Of a stretch of 64,000 nucleotides of DNA, positions 1 through 8,180 are shown one piece after another. The notes under the pieces are model-generated. The model had not been told where the DNA came from. It worked only from the letters and a program-made list of their open reading frames with translations, and did not search any database. Made by a program: the position numbers and the translations under genes. Positions within the stretch are counted from its first letter, which is position 1. The number at the start of each line of letters is the position of its first letter. Origin of the DNA: Treponema bryantii (lineage in GTDB: Bacteria > Spirochaetota > Spirochaetia > Treponematales > Treponemataceae); assembly GCF_036492245.1 (NCBI RefSeq), contig NZ_AP025286.1, forward strand, positions 992,001 to 1,056,000, read 5' to 3'.

Positions 1-816
1 GATAAACTTGATCTTGGTGTAGAAATTGAATTCACTGCGTCAAAAAATGGCAGTGTTTTTGAATTTGGTTCTGATGATTTTATTTCAGATGCATTTATTG
101 AATTTCGTCCAGTTAATGTTTTGGGAATCGGATTTCACAGAAGCTATCCTGTAGCAGGTTCTTATCTTCCTTGTCTTGAAAAGGAACTTGATGACGCCAA
201 TATGGGTAGCGATTTCGGATTATTCGTACGTCCAGTTGAAGGTCTGGTGGTTGCAGGTGGCTTAGATTTCATTTCATACTTTGGACACGATGATGAAAAA
301 CCAATGGTTAATTTTGGAGCTGAATACACATTTGCAGAGGCTGTAGCTTTCGGTTTTGCTGTACGTAATGTTGTTTCTGATGAACGTACTTTTGGTGCTT
401 ATGCCTCTTATACAGGAATTGAAGGTCTTACACTTAATGCAGGTTTTACATACAACGGAAACCTTGAAGATTACAATGTAACAGGAAATCTTATAAATGC
501 TGCTGTAATGTATAATATCAATTCGTTTGGTATCTATGCAAATGCAGTGCTTTCTGTAGGTGGTGAAGCTGATGCAGATAACGAACTTTATTCAGCAGCA
601 AATCTTACTTACATGATAAATGATACATTGTGCGCAAATCTTTATGGTGGATTCTCATCAGACTTTGATAATGATGATTCCTGGGCAATCGAAGTTAGCC
701 CTGGAATTGGTTATTCATTCAACGAACATAATACAGTTGGTGCAAGTGTGTTTGCATGTATTATGAAAGATACAACAATGCTTTCATTCCCTGTTTACTG
801 GAAGTATACTTTCTAA
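1..816 (+). CDS. Outer-membrane beta-barrel protein, 5' end missing
   Basis: The frame is open from the first base to a TAA at 814-816, so 271 residues of a longer protein are visible. The sequence alternates hydrophobic and polar residues in short strands with many Gly, Tyr and Phe and acidic turns, and it ends in Trp-Lys-Tyr-Thr-Phe. A terminal phenylalanine is the usual signal for outer-membrane barrel assembly. A TTG or ATG inside the visible part could start an ORF, but coding continues upstream of both, so I treat this as a partial gene. It is probably a porin-like or structural barrel; substrate unknown. A strong terminator follows at 850-879. Confidence 0.75.
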   Translation, partial: DKLDLGVEIEFTASKNGSVFEFGSDDFISDAFIEFRPVNVLGIGFHRSYPVAGSYLPCLEKELDDANMGSDFGLFVRPVEGLVVAGGLDFISYFGHDDEKPMVNFGAEYTFAEAVAFGFAVRNVVSDERTFGAYASYTGIEGLTLNAGFTYNGNLEDYNVTGNLINAAVMYNINSFGIYANAVLSVGGEADADNELYSAANLTYMINDTLCANLYGGFSSDFDNDDSWAIEVSPGIGYSFNEHNTVGASVFACIMKDTTMLSFPVYWKYTF

Positions 817-849
817 TATTTATATACTGAAAAAGTCCATTCCTTTTAG

Positions 850-879
850 CCGGCAGTATAATATCTGCCGGTTTTTTTT
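850..879 (+). terminator. Intrinsic terminator after the barrel gene
   Basis: Seven-base stem CCGGCAG (850-856) / CTGCCGG (865-871) with an 8-base loop, followed by eight T residues. Confidence 0.9.
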
Positions 880-944
880 GCTCTAAAAAGAAATAAATGC
901 TCCATTCTGCAATTTTTTTTATATTTTGAATTATTTTCTTATAG

Positions 945-1003
945 GTTAGTTATTGCTAACAGATATGTAAAAGGATATTATAAGAAAGTTAGAAAAAACT
1001 AAC
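945..1003. promoter_or_regulatory. Two identical palindromes before the ABC exporter operon
   Basis: GTTAG-N6-CTAAC occurs at 945-960 and again at 988-1003, with 43 bp between starts. A possible -35 (TTGAAT, 926-931) puts the -10 region inside the first copy. The two copies look like binding sites for a dimeric repressor such as a TetR or MarR protein. The regulator is not evident in the window. Confidence 0.5.
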
Positions 1004-1021
1004 AATGTGAGGTTAAAAATT

Positions 1022-2797
1022 ATGTCATCAAAAACTAAATCTCCTGCAAAAAAAAGCCTTGTTGGCTGGATAATTGAATTTGCAGGAGAGAAAAAAGGGC
1101 AGTACATCACAAGTGTGTTCTTTGCTCTGCTTAGTGTGGCGTGTTGTATTGCGCCGTATTTTATGATTGCAAGAATTGTGCAGCAGCTTCTTGCCGGTGT
1201 TCGTGACTGGTCATTGTTCCTGCGTGAAGCTGGAATTGTTGCGTTGTTCTGGCTTGGAAATGTTGTCTTTCATATGATTTCAACTTCCATGAGCCATATC
1301 GCAACTTTTAATCTGCTTGGTAATATCAGAAAAAAAATGTGCGATAAGTTGACCCGTCTGCCACTTGGAACTGTTCTTGATATGCCTTCTGGTTCACTTA
1401 AAAATATCATGATCGAAAGAATAGACAGTATGGAAACAACTCTCGCTCATATCGTTCCTGAATATACTTCAAATATAATTCTTTCAATAGTACTTGTTAT
1501 TTATCTGTTTGTTATAGACTGGCGTCTTGCTCTTGCGTGTATGGCTGTACTTCCAATCGGTTTTATCGCTATGTGCTTTATGATGAAAGATGGTCCTGCT
1601 CGATTTAAGTATGCTCTGGATAAAACAAAGGCATTGAATGATACTGCTGTAGAGTACATCAACGGAATTGAGGTAATCAAAGCCTTTGGAAAATCAAAAT
1701 CTTCTTATGAGCGCTTTGTAGTGGCTGCTCAGGAAGGTTCTGCATGTTATGTTGAATGGATGCGAGATTGTATTTGGCCGCATGCGGTGGCTACTGTTGT
1801 TACACCGAGTCTTCTGTTGTCGCTTCTTCCGATTGGCGGGTATCTTTTCTTTAAAGGAAATGTAGATGCATCAACTTTTATTACAATGATTATTCTTGCT
1901 GTCAGCGCAATCCAGCCTTTCCTTATTGCCTTTACCTATCATGATGATATAGCAAAGGCCGGTGCAATTTTTGGAGAAGTCGGTTCAATTATGAAACTCG
2001 AAGAACTCGACCGTCCAGCAGAAGATAAGAAAAAGCCGGCAGATAATTCTATCCTTTTGAAGGATGTTCATTTTAGTTATCACAAGGGGATTGAAGGAGA
2101 AGAGAAAAAAGAAATTCTTCATGGAGTTTCAATGTCGCTTCCACAAGGTTCGTACACCGCCTTTGTTGGCCCAAGCGGATCTGGTAAATCTACAATCGCC
2201 CGTCTTATTGCATCGCTTTGGGATGTTGATTCCGGATCCGTAGAAATCGGTGGTGTAAATATCAAAGACCTTTCTCTCGAAGAATATAACCGCCGTGTCG
2301 CATACGTAAGTCAGGATAACTTCCTTTTTGATATGAGTGTGCGAGAAAATATTCGTCTCGGACGCGAAGGTGCAACCGATGCTGATGTTGAAGAGGTTGC
2401 ACGAAAATCCGGTTGTTATGATTTTATCATGTCGCTGGAAAATGGTTTTGACACAATTGTCGGTGGAAGCGGCGCGCACTTGAGCGGTGGTGAGCGTCAG
2501 CGAATTGCAATTGCCCGTGCAATGATGAAGGATGCTCCAATCGTAATTCTGGATGAAGCTACTGCTTATACAGATCCAGAAAATGAAGCAATAATTCAGC
2601 AGAGTGTAGCAAAGCTTGTTGCGGGAAAAACTCTGATTGTAATTGCTCATCGACTTTCAACTGTAAAAGATGCAGACAAGCTTTATGTAATTAAAGATGG
2701 CCTTATAGACAGTTCTGGAACTCATGAAGAATTACTGGCTCAGGGCGGTCTTTATAAGAATATGTGGGAAGCACATATTGATGCAAAGGATGAGTAG
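1022..2797 (+). CDS. ABC exporter half-transporter, first of a pair
   Basis: About 591 residues with a typical exporter layout: about six membrane helices (residues ~20-310), then a nucleotide-binding domain. The Walker A motif is GPSGSGKST, the signature LSGGERQR and the Walker B region IVILDEAT, followed by an H-loop in IAHRLST. I chose ATG 1022 because GTGAGG (1007-1012) lies 9 bases before it; a GTG at 1007 is in frame but would use up that ribosome site. The next gene starts 11 bp after the stop and encodes a second half-transporter, so the two probably form a heterodimer. The family covers drug, lipid, peptide and siderophore exporters or importers; the substrate cannot be read from sequence. 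Confidence 0.85.
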   Translation: MSSKTKSPAKKSLVGWIIEFAGEKKGQYITSVFFALLSVACCIAPYFMIARIVQQLLAGVRDWSLFLREAGIVALFWLGNVVFHMISTSMSHIATFNLLGNIRKKMCDKLTRLPLGTVLDMPSGSLKNIMIERIDSMETTLAHIVPEYTSNIILSIVLVIYLFVIDWRLALACMAVLPIGFIAMCFMMKDGPARFKYALDKTKALNDTAVEYINGIEVIKAFGKSKSSYERFVVAAQEGSACYVEWMRDCIWPHAVATVVTPSLLLSLLPIGGYLFFKGNVDASTFITMIILAVSAIQPFLIAFTYHDDIAKAGAIFGEVGSIMKLEELDRPAEDKKKPADNSILLKDVHFSYHKGIEGEEKKEILHGVSMSLPQGSYTAFVGPSGSGKSTIARLIASLWDVDSGSVEIGGVNIKDLSLEEYNRRVAYVSQDNFLFDMSVRENIRLGREGATDADVEEVARKSGCYDFIMSLENGFDTIVGGSGAHLSGGERQRIAIARAMMKDAPIVILDEATAYTDPENEAIIQQSVAKLVAGKTLIVIAHRLSTVKDADKLYVIKDGLIDSSGTHEELLAQGGLYKNMWEAHIDAKDE

Positions 2798-2808
2798 GAG
2801 ACTAAAAA

Positions 2809-4632
2809 ATGTTTGAAACGTTATTTAAATTTTTTAGATTTTGTGATGTCGAGAACCGCAGAAAATTTACCGGTTCAATTATTGTTGGAATCTTCAATTC
2901 TCTTTTTATGGCATTAAGAATTGGTGCAGTTGCAGTTATGCTTAGAGGAGTAATATCCGCATCAATTGATGGAACCGCCTTTGAAATGAATACAGTATGG
3001 CTTTCTTTTGCAATTATGTGTGTCAGCATAATCGGCGGAATAATTACCAGAAAGGTTACTTCAATGTGGCAGTGTGAAGGCGGTTATCGTACCTGCGCGA
3101 AAAAACGTATCGAAATTGCAGAACATCTTCGTTATCTTCCTATGGGATACTTCAACGAAAATAGTCTTGGAGAAATTACTTCTGTAACAACAAATACAAT
3201 GGAGTCTGTAGGTGATGTTGCAACCCGTGCTGTAATGATGGTCTTCCAGGGCTTACTCGATACTTCGCTTATTATTGTAATGCTTTTCTTCTTTGACTGG
3301 CGTATTGCTCTGGTTGCACTTGCAGGTTTTGGACTTTTTGAATTTGTAAATCTCTTTATGCGTATAGCTGTTCGTGATGTTTCTGCAGAAAAAATTAAAG
3401 CTGATGCGGCCGAGATTGGAAAGGTACTGGAATACATTCAGGGAATTGCAGAAGTAAAAGCATATAACCTTGCAGGAAAACGACGCCGTGAACTTAATTC
3501 TGTTATTGAAAAACGTCTGAAGATTCTCATCAAAATGGAGATGCGTTGTATTCCTGTTTCAAACTTACAATCGTTAGTTGCAAAACTCAGTGGTGTTGCA
3601 ATGATGCTTGCTTCGTTAAATTTCTATCTGGCTGGAACAATGGACTTGGCAAACTGCAGTACAATGCTTGTTTGTTCATTCATGCTGTTCAATGCTCTTG
3701 AAGCTGGCGGAAATTATTCGGCACTTTTGAGAACAATTGATATTGGTGTAACTAAGGCAAGTAAGATTCTGGCTCTGCCGACAATGAATATCGAGGGTAG
3801 GGAGCGACCTGCGGAGCAGGGAAAAACAGTCCAGTGGACTGTTTTTAGCGAGTCTCCGAGCAGCTGTGCTGCGAAGGCGGAAATAAAAGATAGACTTAAT
3901 ATTGAAGCTCACAACATCGACTTCGCCTACGACAAGCGTAAAATTATCGACAACATTTCCCTCAAAATTCCTGCAAATACCACGACTGCCATCGTTGGTC
4001 CAAGCGGCGGTGGAAAAACAACCTTCTGTCATCTTCTTGCGCGCTTCTGGGATGTAGACAAGGGAACCGTAACACTTGGTGAAAAAGATGTCCGCGATTA
4101 CAACATGGACGACCTTATGAAAAACTACAGCTTTGTTTTTCAGAACGTCTATCTCTTCCATGATACAATTGCTAATAACATCCGTTTTGGAGAGCCGGAT
4201 GCTCCAATGGAAAAAGTTATCGCTGCGGCAAAAAAAGCCTGTTGTCATGACTTTATTTCGGCACTGCCAGACGGCTACGATACAGTAATTGGTGAAGGCG
4301 GAGCTAGTTTAAGCGGTGGGGAAAAACAGCGAATATCTATTGCCCGCGCAATCATGAAAGATGCTCCAATCATCATACTTGATGAAGCAACTGCAAATGT
4401 TGACCCTGAAAATGAACGAGAACTTATGAATGCAGTTTCAGAACTTACTAAAGAGAAAACTGTAATTATGATTGCACATCGCTTAAAGACAGTTCGCAAT
4501 GCAGACCAGATTGTTGTAATAGACAAAGGCCGTATTGCAGAGCAGGGCAAACATGAAGAACTTGTTGCCAAAGGCGGAATCTATGCAAAGTTTATTGACT
4601 CTCGTAAGCAGGCTGTAAGCTGGAAGTTGTAA
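2809..4632 (+). CDS. ABC exporter half-transporter, second of a pair
   Basis: 607 residues: an N-terminal membrane domain (residues ~15-320) and a C-terminal ATPase with Walker A GPSGGGKTT, signature LSGGEKQR and Walker B IIILDEAT. GGAG just before the ATG provides the ribosome site. Between the membrane domain and the ATPase, about 28 residues starting near Gly-Arg-Glu-Arg are unlike an ABC linker and are encoded by a palindromic sequence (see the repeat at 3797-3890). The frame stays open across it and all ATPase motifs are intact, so the protein is probably functional. It likely pairs with the upstream half-transporter. Confidence 0.85.
   Translation: MFETLFKFFRFCDVENRRKFTGSIIVGIFNSLFMALRIGAVAVMLRGVISASIDGTAFEMNTVWLSFAIMCVSIIGGIITRKVTSMWQCEGGYRTCAKKRIEIAEHLRYLPMGYFNENSLGEITSVTTNTMESVGDVATRAVMMVFQGLLDTSLIIVMLFFFDWRIALVALAGFGLFEFVNLFMRIAVRDVSAEKIKADAAEIGKVLEYIQGIAEVKAYNLAGKRRRELNSVIEKRLKILIKMEMRCIPVSNLQSLVAKLSGVAMMLASLNFYLAGTMDLANCSTMLVCSFMLFNALEAGGNYSALLRTIDIGVTKASKILALPTMNIEGRERPAEQGKTVQWTVFSESPSSCAAKAEIKDRLNIEAHNIDFAYDKRKIIDNISLKIPANTTTAIVGPSGGGKTTFCHLLARFWDVDKGTVTLGEKDVRDYNMDDLMKNYSFVFQNVYLFHDTIANNIRFGEPDAPMEKVIAAAKKACCHDFISALPDGYDTVIGEGGASLSGGEKQRISIARAIMKDAPIIILDEATANVDPENERELMNAVSELTKEKTVIMIAHRLKTVRNADQIVVIDKGRIAEQGKHEELVAKGGIYAKFIDSRKQAVSWKL
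3797..3890 (+). repeat. Palindromic element read in frame inside an ABC gene
   Basis: The segment contains an 11-bp inverted repeat with a 3-base spacer (AAAAACAGTCC / GGACTGTTTTT, about 3822-3846) and a second hairpin (GCAGC-TGT-GCTGC). It adds about 30 codons with no stop between the conserved membrane and ATPase domains. Boundaries are approximate. It resembles the protein-coding palindromic elements known from Rickettsia in behaviour, not necessarily in sequence. Confidence 0.6.
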
Positions 4633-4746
4633 TTCACAATTACCGGCAGCTGGACAGGCAGATGGATAATCTGCTTGTTGAAAGGCCTTGTGTAGTCCGG
4701 CACAGGGCGAGCTTTAGCATAAAAAATTTCATAAAAAATTCATTGG

Positions 4747-4775
4747 TTGCTAACATCACTTTATTTCTTTATAAT
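4747..4775 (+). promoter_or_regulatory. Promoter of argS
   Basis: TTGCTA (4747-4752), 17-bp spacer, perfect TATAAT (4770-4775). Transcription should start at about 4781-4783, only 2-4 bases before the argS ATG at 4785. No Shine-Dalgarno sequence is present. Upstream (4658-4674) is a small hairpin, GCAGAT/ATCTGC, without a T-run. Confidence 0.7.
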
Positions 4776-4784
4776 ACGTTTACT

Positions 4785-6608
4785 ATGGCAGATGTTAAAG
4801 ATACTTGCCGTGCAATTATTGCTGCGGCTTTGAATGAGTTTATTAAAGAAAAAGATCCAGCAGCTGAAGCTGTCAGCGCGGATAAAATTGTAGTTCAGAA
4901 CGCTCCGAATCCGGAAATGGGAGACCTTGGTGCACCTATGTTTGTTTTTGCAAAGGCACTTCGTATGGCTCCACCTCAGATCGCATCCGGTGTTGTTGCA
5001 AAAATCACAGACAAATCTCTTGGAGAGTTCCTTGCTGTTGGTCCTTATGTAAACGTAAAACTTAACAAGGCCGGCGCCGCAGCTCCAATTCTTGCTGCAG
5101 TTAAAGCTCAGGGCGACACTTACGGTTCAATTAACAGCGACGGAAAAAAGCCTCTCGAAGGCCGCCGTGTTATGATTGAGTTCTCTTCACCAAATACAAA
5201 CAAGCCGCTTCACCTTGGTCATGTCCGCAACGACGCACTCGGTGAATCTGTTAGCCGCATTCTTAAGGCTGCAGGTGCCGAGGTTTACAAGGTAGACCTT
5301 ATCAATAACCGCGGTGTTCATATCTGTAAATCTATGCTCGCATATAAACTCTTCCACGAGGCAAACGGCGATACACCGGAATCACTCGGAATGAAAGGTG
5401 ACCACTTTGTTGGTCAGTGCTATGTTGAGTTCGATAAATATCTTAAGGGCGAAAAAGACAAGCCTGAGACTGCACATCCGGAAGCAAATCAGATGGCAGA
5501 AGATATGCTGATTAAGTGGGAAGCAGGAGATCCTGAAGTTCATGCTCTCTGGGAGAAAATGAACGGCTGGACTTTCGACGGTGTAAAAGAAACTTATGAG
5601 CGCACTGGAATCAGCTTTGATAAATACTACTTTGAAAGTGAAACTTACCTTAAGGGAAAAGATGAAATTATGAAAGGCCTTGAAAAGGGCGTTTTCTTTA
5701 AGGCTGAAGACGGATCTGTTCGCATCGACGTTACAGACGTTGTAGGTAAGGGTAAGGACGAAGACAATCACGAGAAGGTTTTGCTCCGCAAAGACGGAAC
5801 TTCTGTTTATATTACTCAGGATATTGGAACTGCAATCAGCCGCCACGACGACTGGGCTTTCAATCAGCTTGTTTACGTTGTTGCAAGCGAGCAGAACTAC
5901 CACTTTAAGATTCTGTTCCACATCCTTAAAAAGCTTGGCTTTGACTGGGCAGACAAATTGTTCCATCTCAGCTATGGTCTTGTAAATCTTCCAAGCGGTC
6001 GTATGAAGAGCCGCGAGGGTACAGTTGTTGATGCTGATGATTTGGTTGATTCGCTTCACGCAGACGCCCTTGCCGCAATCAAAGAGCGTGGCCGCGACGG
6101 TGAAGTAGGCGATGCAGACGAAGTTGCAGAAAAGGTTGCACTTGGTGCTCTTCATTATTACATGCTACAGGCAACTCCAATCAAAGATATGCTTTTCAAC
6201 CCTGCAGAGTCTTTGAGCTTCAACGGAAATACAGGTCCATATCTTCAGTACATGGGTGCACGTATCAACTCAATTCTTGCTAAGGCTGCTGAGGCTGGTG
6301 TTGCAGAAGATGGTTCAGAAGCTGCAGTTGCACTTCTTTCAAGTGAAGATGAATGGGCTTTGATTAAACAGCTTGGTGATTATCCAAATGTAATTGCAAA
6401 GGCTGCTGAAAATCTTGATCCAAGTGAAGTTGCTGCTTATGTTTACGAGGTTGCAAAACTGTTCAGTAAGTTCTATCAGAACTGTCCGATTGTAACTGCA
6501 GAAAACAAGCTGCTTGCCGGAGCTCGTCTCTACCTTGCAAGTTGTACTCTCCAGGTAATCAAGAACGCAATGAAGCTTGTTCTTGTTCCTTACCTCGAGA
6601 AGATGTAG
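4785..6608 (+). CDS. argS: Arginyl-tRNA synthetase
   Basis: Class I synthetase that charges tRNA-Arg with arginine in the cytoplasm. The 607-residue product has an N-terminal additional domain of about 110 residues, the HIGH-type motif as HLGH in a PNTNKPLHLGH context, a KMSKS-like motif as RMKSREG, and a C-terminal helical anticodon-binding domain ending in VPYLEKM. The frame is open upstream to an ATG at 4662. I reject that start because the added residues are not conserved-looking and a perfect promoter lies between the two ATGs; MADV at 4785 is the natural start. It is predicted to be translated from an almost leaderless mRNA. A terminator follows the stop directly. Confidence 0.96.
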   Translation: MADVKDTCRAIIAAALNEFIKEKDPAAEAVSADKIVVQNAPNPEMGDLGAPMFVFAKALRMAPPQIASGVVAKITDKSLGEFLAVGPYVNVKLNKAGAAAPILAAVKAQGDTYGSINSDGKKPLEGRRVMIEFSSPNTNKPLHLGHVRNDALGESVSRILKAAGAEVYKVDLINNRGVHICKSMLAYKLFHEANGDTPESLGMKGDHFVGQCYVEFDKYLKGEKDKPETAHPEANQMAEDMLIKWEAGDPEVHALWEKMNGWTFDGVKETYERTGISFDKYYFESETYLKGKDEIMKGLEKGVFFKAEDGSVRIDVTDVVGKGKDEDNHEKVLLRKDGTSVYITQDIGTAISRHDDWAFNQLVYVVASEQNYHFKILFHILKKLGFDWADKLFHLSYGLVNLPSGRMKSREGTVVDADDLVDSLHADALAAIKERGRDGEVGDADEVAEKVALGALHYYMLQATPIKDMLFNPAESLSFNGNTGPYLQYMGARINSILAKAAEAGVAEDGSEAAVALLSSEDEWALIKQLGDYPNVIAKAAENLDPSEVAAYVYEVAKLFSKFYQNCPIVTAENKLLAGARLYLASCTLQVIKNAMKLVLVPYLEKM

Positions 6609-6630
6609 GTTATAATCGAAGAACCGTTAT

Positions 6631-6662
6631 AAAATGGGCTGCGACAGCGGCCCATTTTTTTT
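6631..6662 (+). terminator. Intrinsic terminator after argS
   Basis: Nine-base stem AAAATGGGC (6631-6639) / GCCCATTTT (6650-6658), continuing into a T-run. Confidence 0.88.
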
Positions 6663-6718
6663 ATAAAAAAAAGAATACCAGCTCTCCATCCGTCGCAAAA
6701 ATATGATAGGGAAAATTG

Positions 6719-6747
6719 TTGCATACCACCAAAAAGTGGAGTAGGAT
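6719..6747 (+). promoter_or_regulatory. Promoter of the HAD phosphatase gene
   Basis: TTGCAT (6719-6724), 17-bp spacer, TAGGAT (6742-6747), then exactly six bases to the ATG at 6754. The start point should fall at or next to the ATG, so the mRNA is predicted to be leaderless. Confidence 0.5.
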
Positions 6748-6753
6748 ACAAAT

Positions 6754-7368
6754 ATGATTATTTTTGATTTTGATGGCACTCTGGCTGATAGTATTGGCCT
6801 TGGATTTGAACTTGTAAATTCCCATGCAGAAAGACTTGGTTATAAACGTGTTGAACGCGAAAGAGGTATGGAACTTTCTGCTCTGGAAATTATGAAGGAA
6901 GCTCATATCAGTTTCTTCAAGCTTCCCCGGCTGGTTCTTTACTTTAAAAAGCTTTTGAATGAAAGTTTCGATAAAGTCTCAATAATTGATGGTGCCGTAC
7001 AGCTTCTTACAAAATTAAAGTCAGAAGGCCATAAACTTGGAATAATCACTACTAACTCTGCAGCCTGCGTATCTGGTTTTCTTAAGAAAAATAATCTGGA
7101 TGATTACTTCAGTTACATGAAAACTGATGTTGCGATATTCGGAAAAATTAAAGCGCTAAAACAGGCAAAAAAACAGCTTAAAACAGATTTTGTTTACGTG
7201 GGCGATGAAATTCGTGATATTGAAGCATGTAAACGGGCTGGCGTTCCAATTGTTTCTGTTCCTTTTGGTTTTAATTCAGCCATGGGGCTTGAAAAGAAAA
7301 ATCCGGGCTTAGTTGCAAAAAATTATGATGAAGCGTATGAGCTTATCTGTTCGCAGATAAAAGAATAA
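6754..7368 (+). CDS. HAD-family phosphatase, phosphoglycolate-phosphatase-like
   Basis: 204 residues. The N-terminal DFDGTLADS is haloacid dehalogenase motif I with both catalytic aspartates. ITTNS is motif II, a lysine near residue 130 is motif III, and YVGDEIRDIEAC is motif IV with metal-binding aspartates. A small helical cap separates motifs I and II. This matches Gph-like enzymes that hydrolyse small phosphate esters, but the family is promiscuous and the substrate is not predictable. It is the first gene of a likely operon with the ZIP transporter (17-bp gap) and the dehydrogenase. Its ATG lies six bases after a -10-like box. Confidence 0.85.
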   Translation: MIIFDFDGTLADSIGLGFELVNSHAERLGYKRVERERGMELSALEIMKEAHISFFKLPRLVLYFKKLLNESFDKVSIIDGAVQLLTKLKSEGHKLGIITTNSAACVSGFLKKNNLDDYFSYMKTDVAIFGKIKALKQAKKQLKTDFVYVGDEIRDIEACKRAGVPIVSVPFGFNSAMGLEKKNPGLVAKNYDEAYELICSQIKE

Positions 7369-7385
7369 TTTGAAAGGAAATCAAT

Positions 7386-8165
7386 ATGAATTTTTTGATT
7401 GTACGAGGACTTTTAATTCCATTTTTAGGAACATCTCTTGGAGCCGCCCTTGTTTTCTTTATGAAACGGGAGCTTAATGTAAAACTTCAGAATATGCTTT
7501 CTGGCTTTGCTGCAGGTGTCATGGTTGCCGCTTCAGTATGGAGTCTCTTGATTCCTTCTATGGAAATGGTTAGTGACCGTGGAAAGCTTGCCTTTATTCC
7601 TGCGGCTGTTGGTTTTTGTGTCGGAATGATTTTCCTTTTAATCCTGGATAAGGTGGTTCCACATATGCATCTTGATGAAAGCCAGGAAGGTCCTAAAACT
7701 AGTCTTCAGAAAACAACGATGATGGTTCTTGCTGTCACTCTTCATAATATTCCTGAGGGAATGGCTGTTGGTATTTTGTATGCAGGCTGGGCTTCCGGCT
7801 CTGCTCAGATTACAGAAGCCGGTGCTCTTACACTGGCACTCGGAATCGCAATTCAGAATTTCCCGGAAGGTGCAATTATTTCAATGCCGCTTCACTCAAA
7901 AGGGCTTTCTAAAGCAAAGTCCTGCTGGTATGGAATTCTTTCCGGAGTAGTTGAACCTGTTGCCGGTTTCCTTACAATACTGCTTGCAAGTCATGTAATA
8001 TCAATTCTTCCATATTTCCTAAGCTTTGCTGCCGGTGCAATGATCTTCGTTGTTGTTGAAGAACTTGTTCCTGAAATGTCAGAAGGCGAACATTCAAACC
8101 TCGGCACTATCATGTTTATGATTGGCTTTGTTTTGATGATGATTCTGGATGTAGCGTTAGGATAA
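7386..8165 (+). CDS. ZIP-family metal transporter, GufA-like
   Basis: 259 residues with about eight hydrophobic segments. Membrane helix IV contains HNIPEG and helix V contains QNFPEG, the paired metal-binding motifs of the ZIP (zinc/iron-regulated) family; the Glu residues of both are present, while the usual His of helix V is Gln. ZIP proteins bring Zn, Fe or other divalent metals into the cytoplasm. A short acidic and histidine-containing loop (HMHLDESQEG) lies between helices III and IV, where ZIP proteins often carry a metal-sensing loop. AAAGGA precedes the ATG. It sits in a row with the HAD phosphatase and D-lactate dehydrogenase; no functional link is obvious. Confidence 0.88.
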   Translation: MNFLIVRGLLIPFLGTSLGAALVFFMKRELNVKLQNMLSGFAAGVMVAASVWSLLIPSMEMVSDRGKLAFIPAAVGFCVGMIFLLILDKVVPHMHLDESQEGPKTSLQKTTMMVLAVTLHNIPEGMAVGILYAGWASGSAQITEAGALTLALGIAIQNFPEGAIISMPLHSKGLSKAKSCWYGILSGVVEPVAGFLTILLASHVISILPYFLSFAAGAMIFVVVEELVPEMSEGEHSNLGTIMFMIGFVLMMILDVALG

Positions 8166-8180
8166 TCTTCAGGAGGATTT

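Noticed and set aside
945-1003. DtxR/TroR-type metal box
   Set aside because: The half-sites GTTAG and CTAAC fit, but the 6-bp spacing is wrong for that family's 1-bp centre.
2129-2650. 173-codon open frame on the minus strand opposite the ABC exporter
   Set aside because: Antisense shadow of the ATPase domain; no recognisable motif.
4662-4784. 41-codon N-terminal extension of argS
   Set aside because: The frame is open, but a perfect -35/-10 pair lies inside it and the residues do not look like an ArgRS domain.
5382-6155. 257-codon open frame on the minus strand opposite argS
   Set aside because: It lies fully inside a clear essential gene, has a low-complexity composition and no own ribosome site or promoter.
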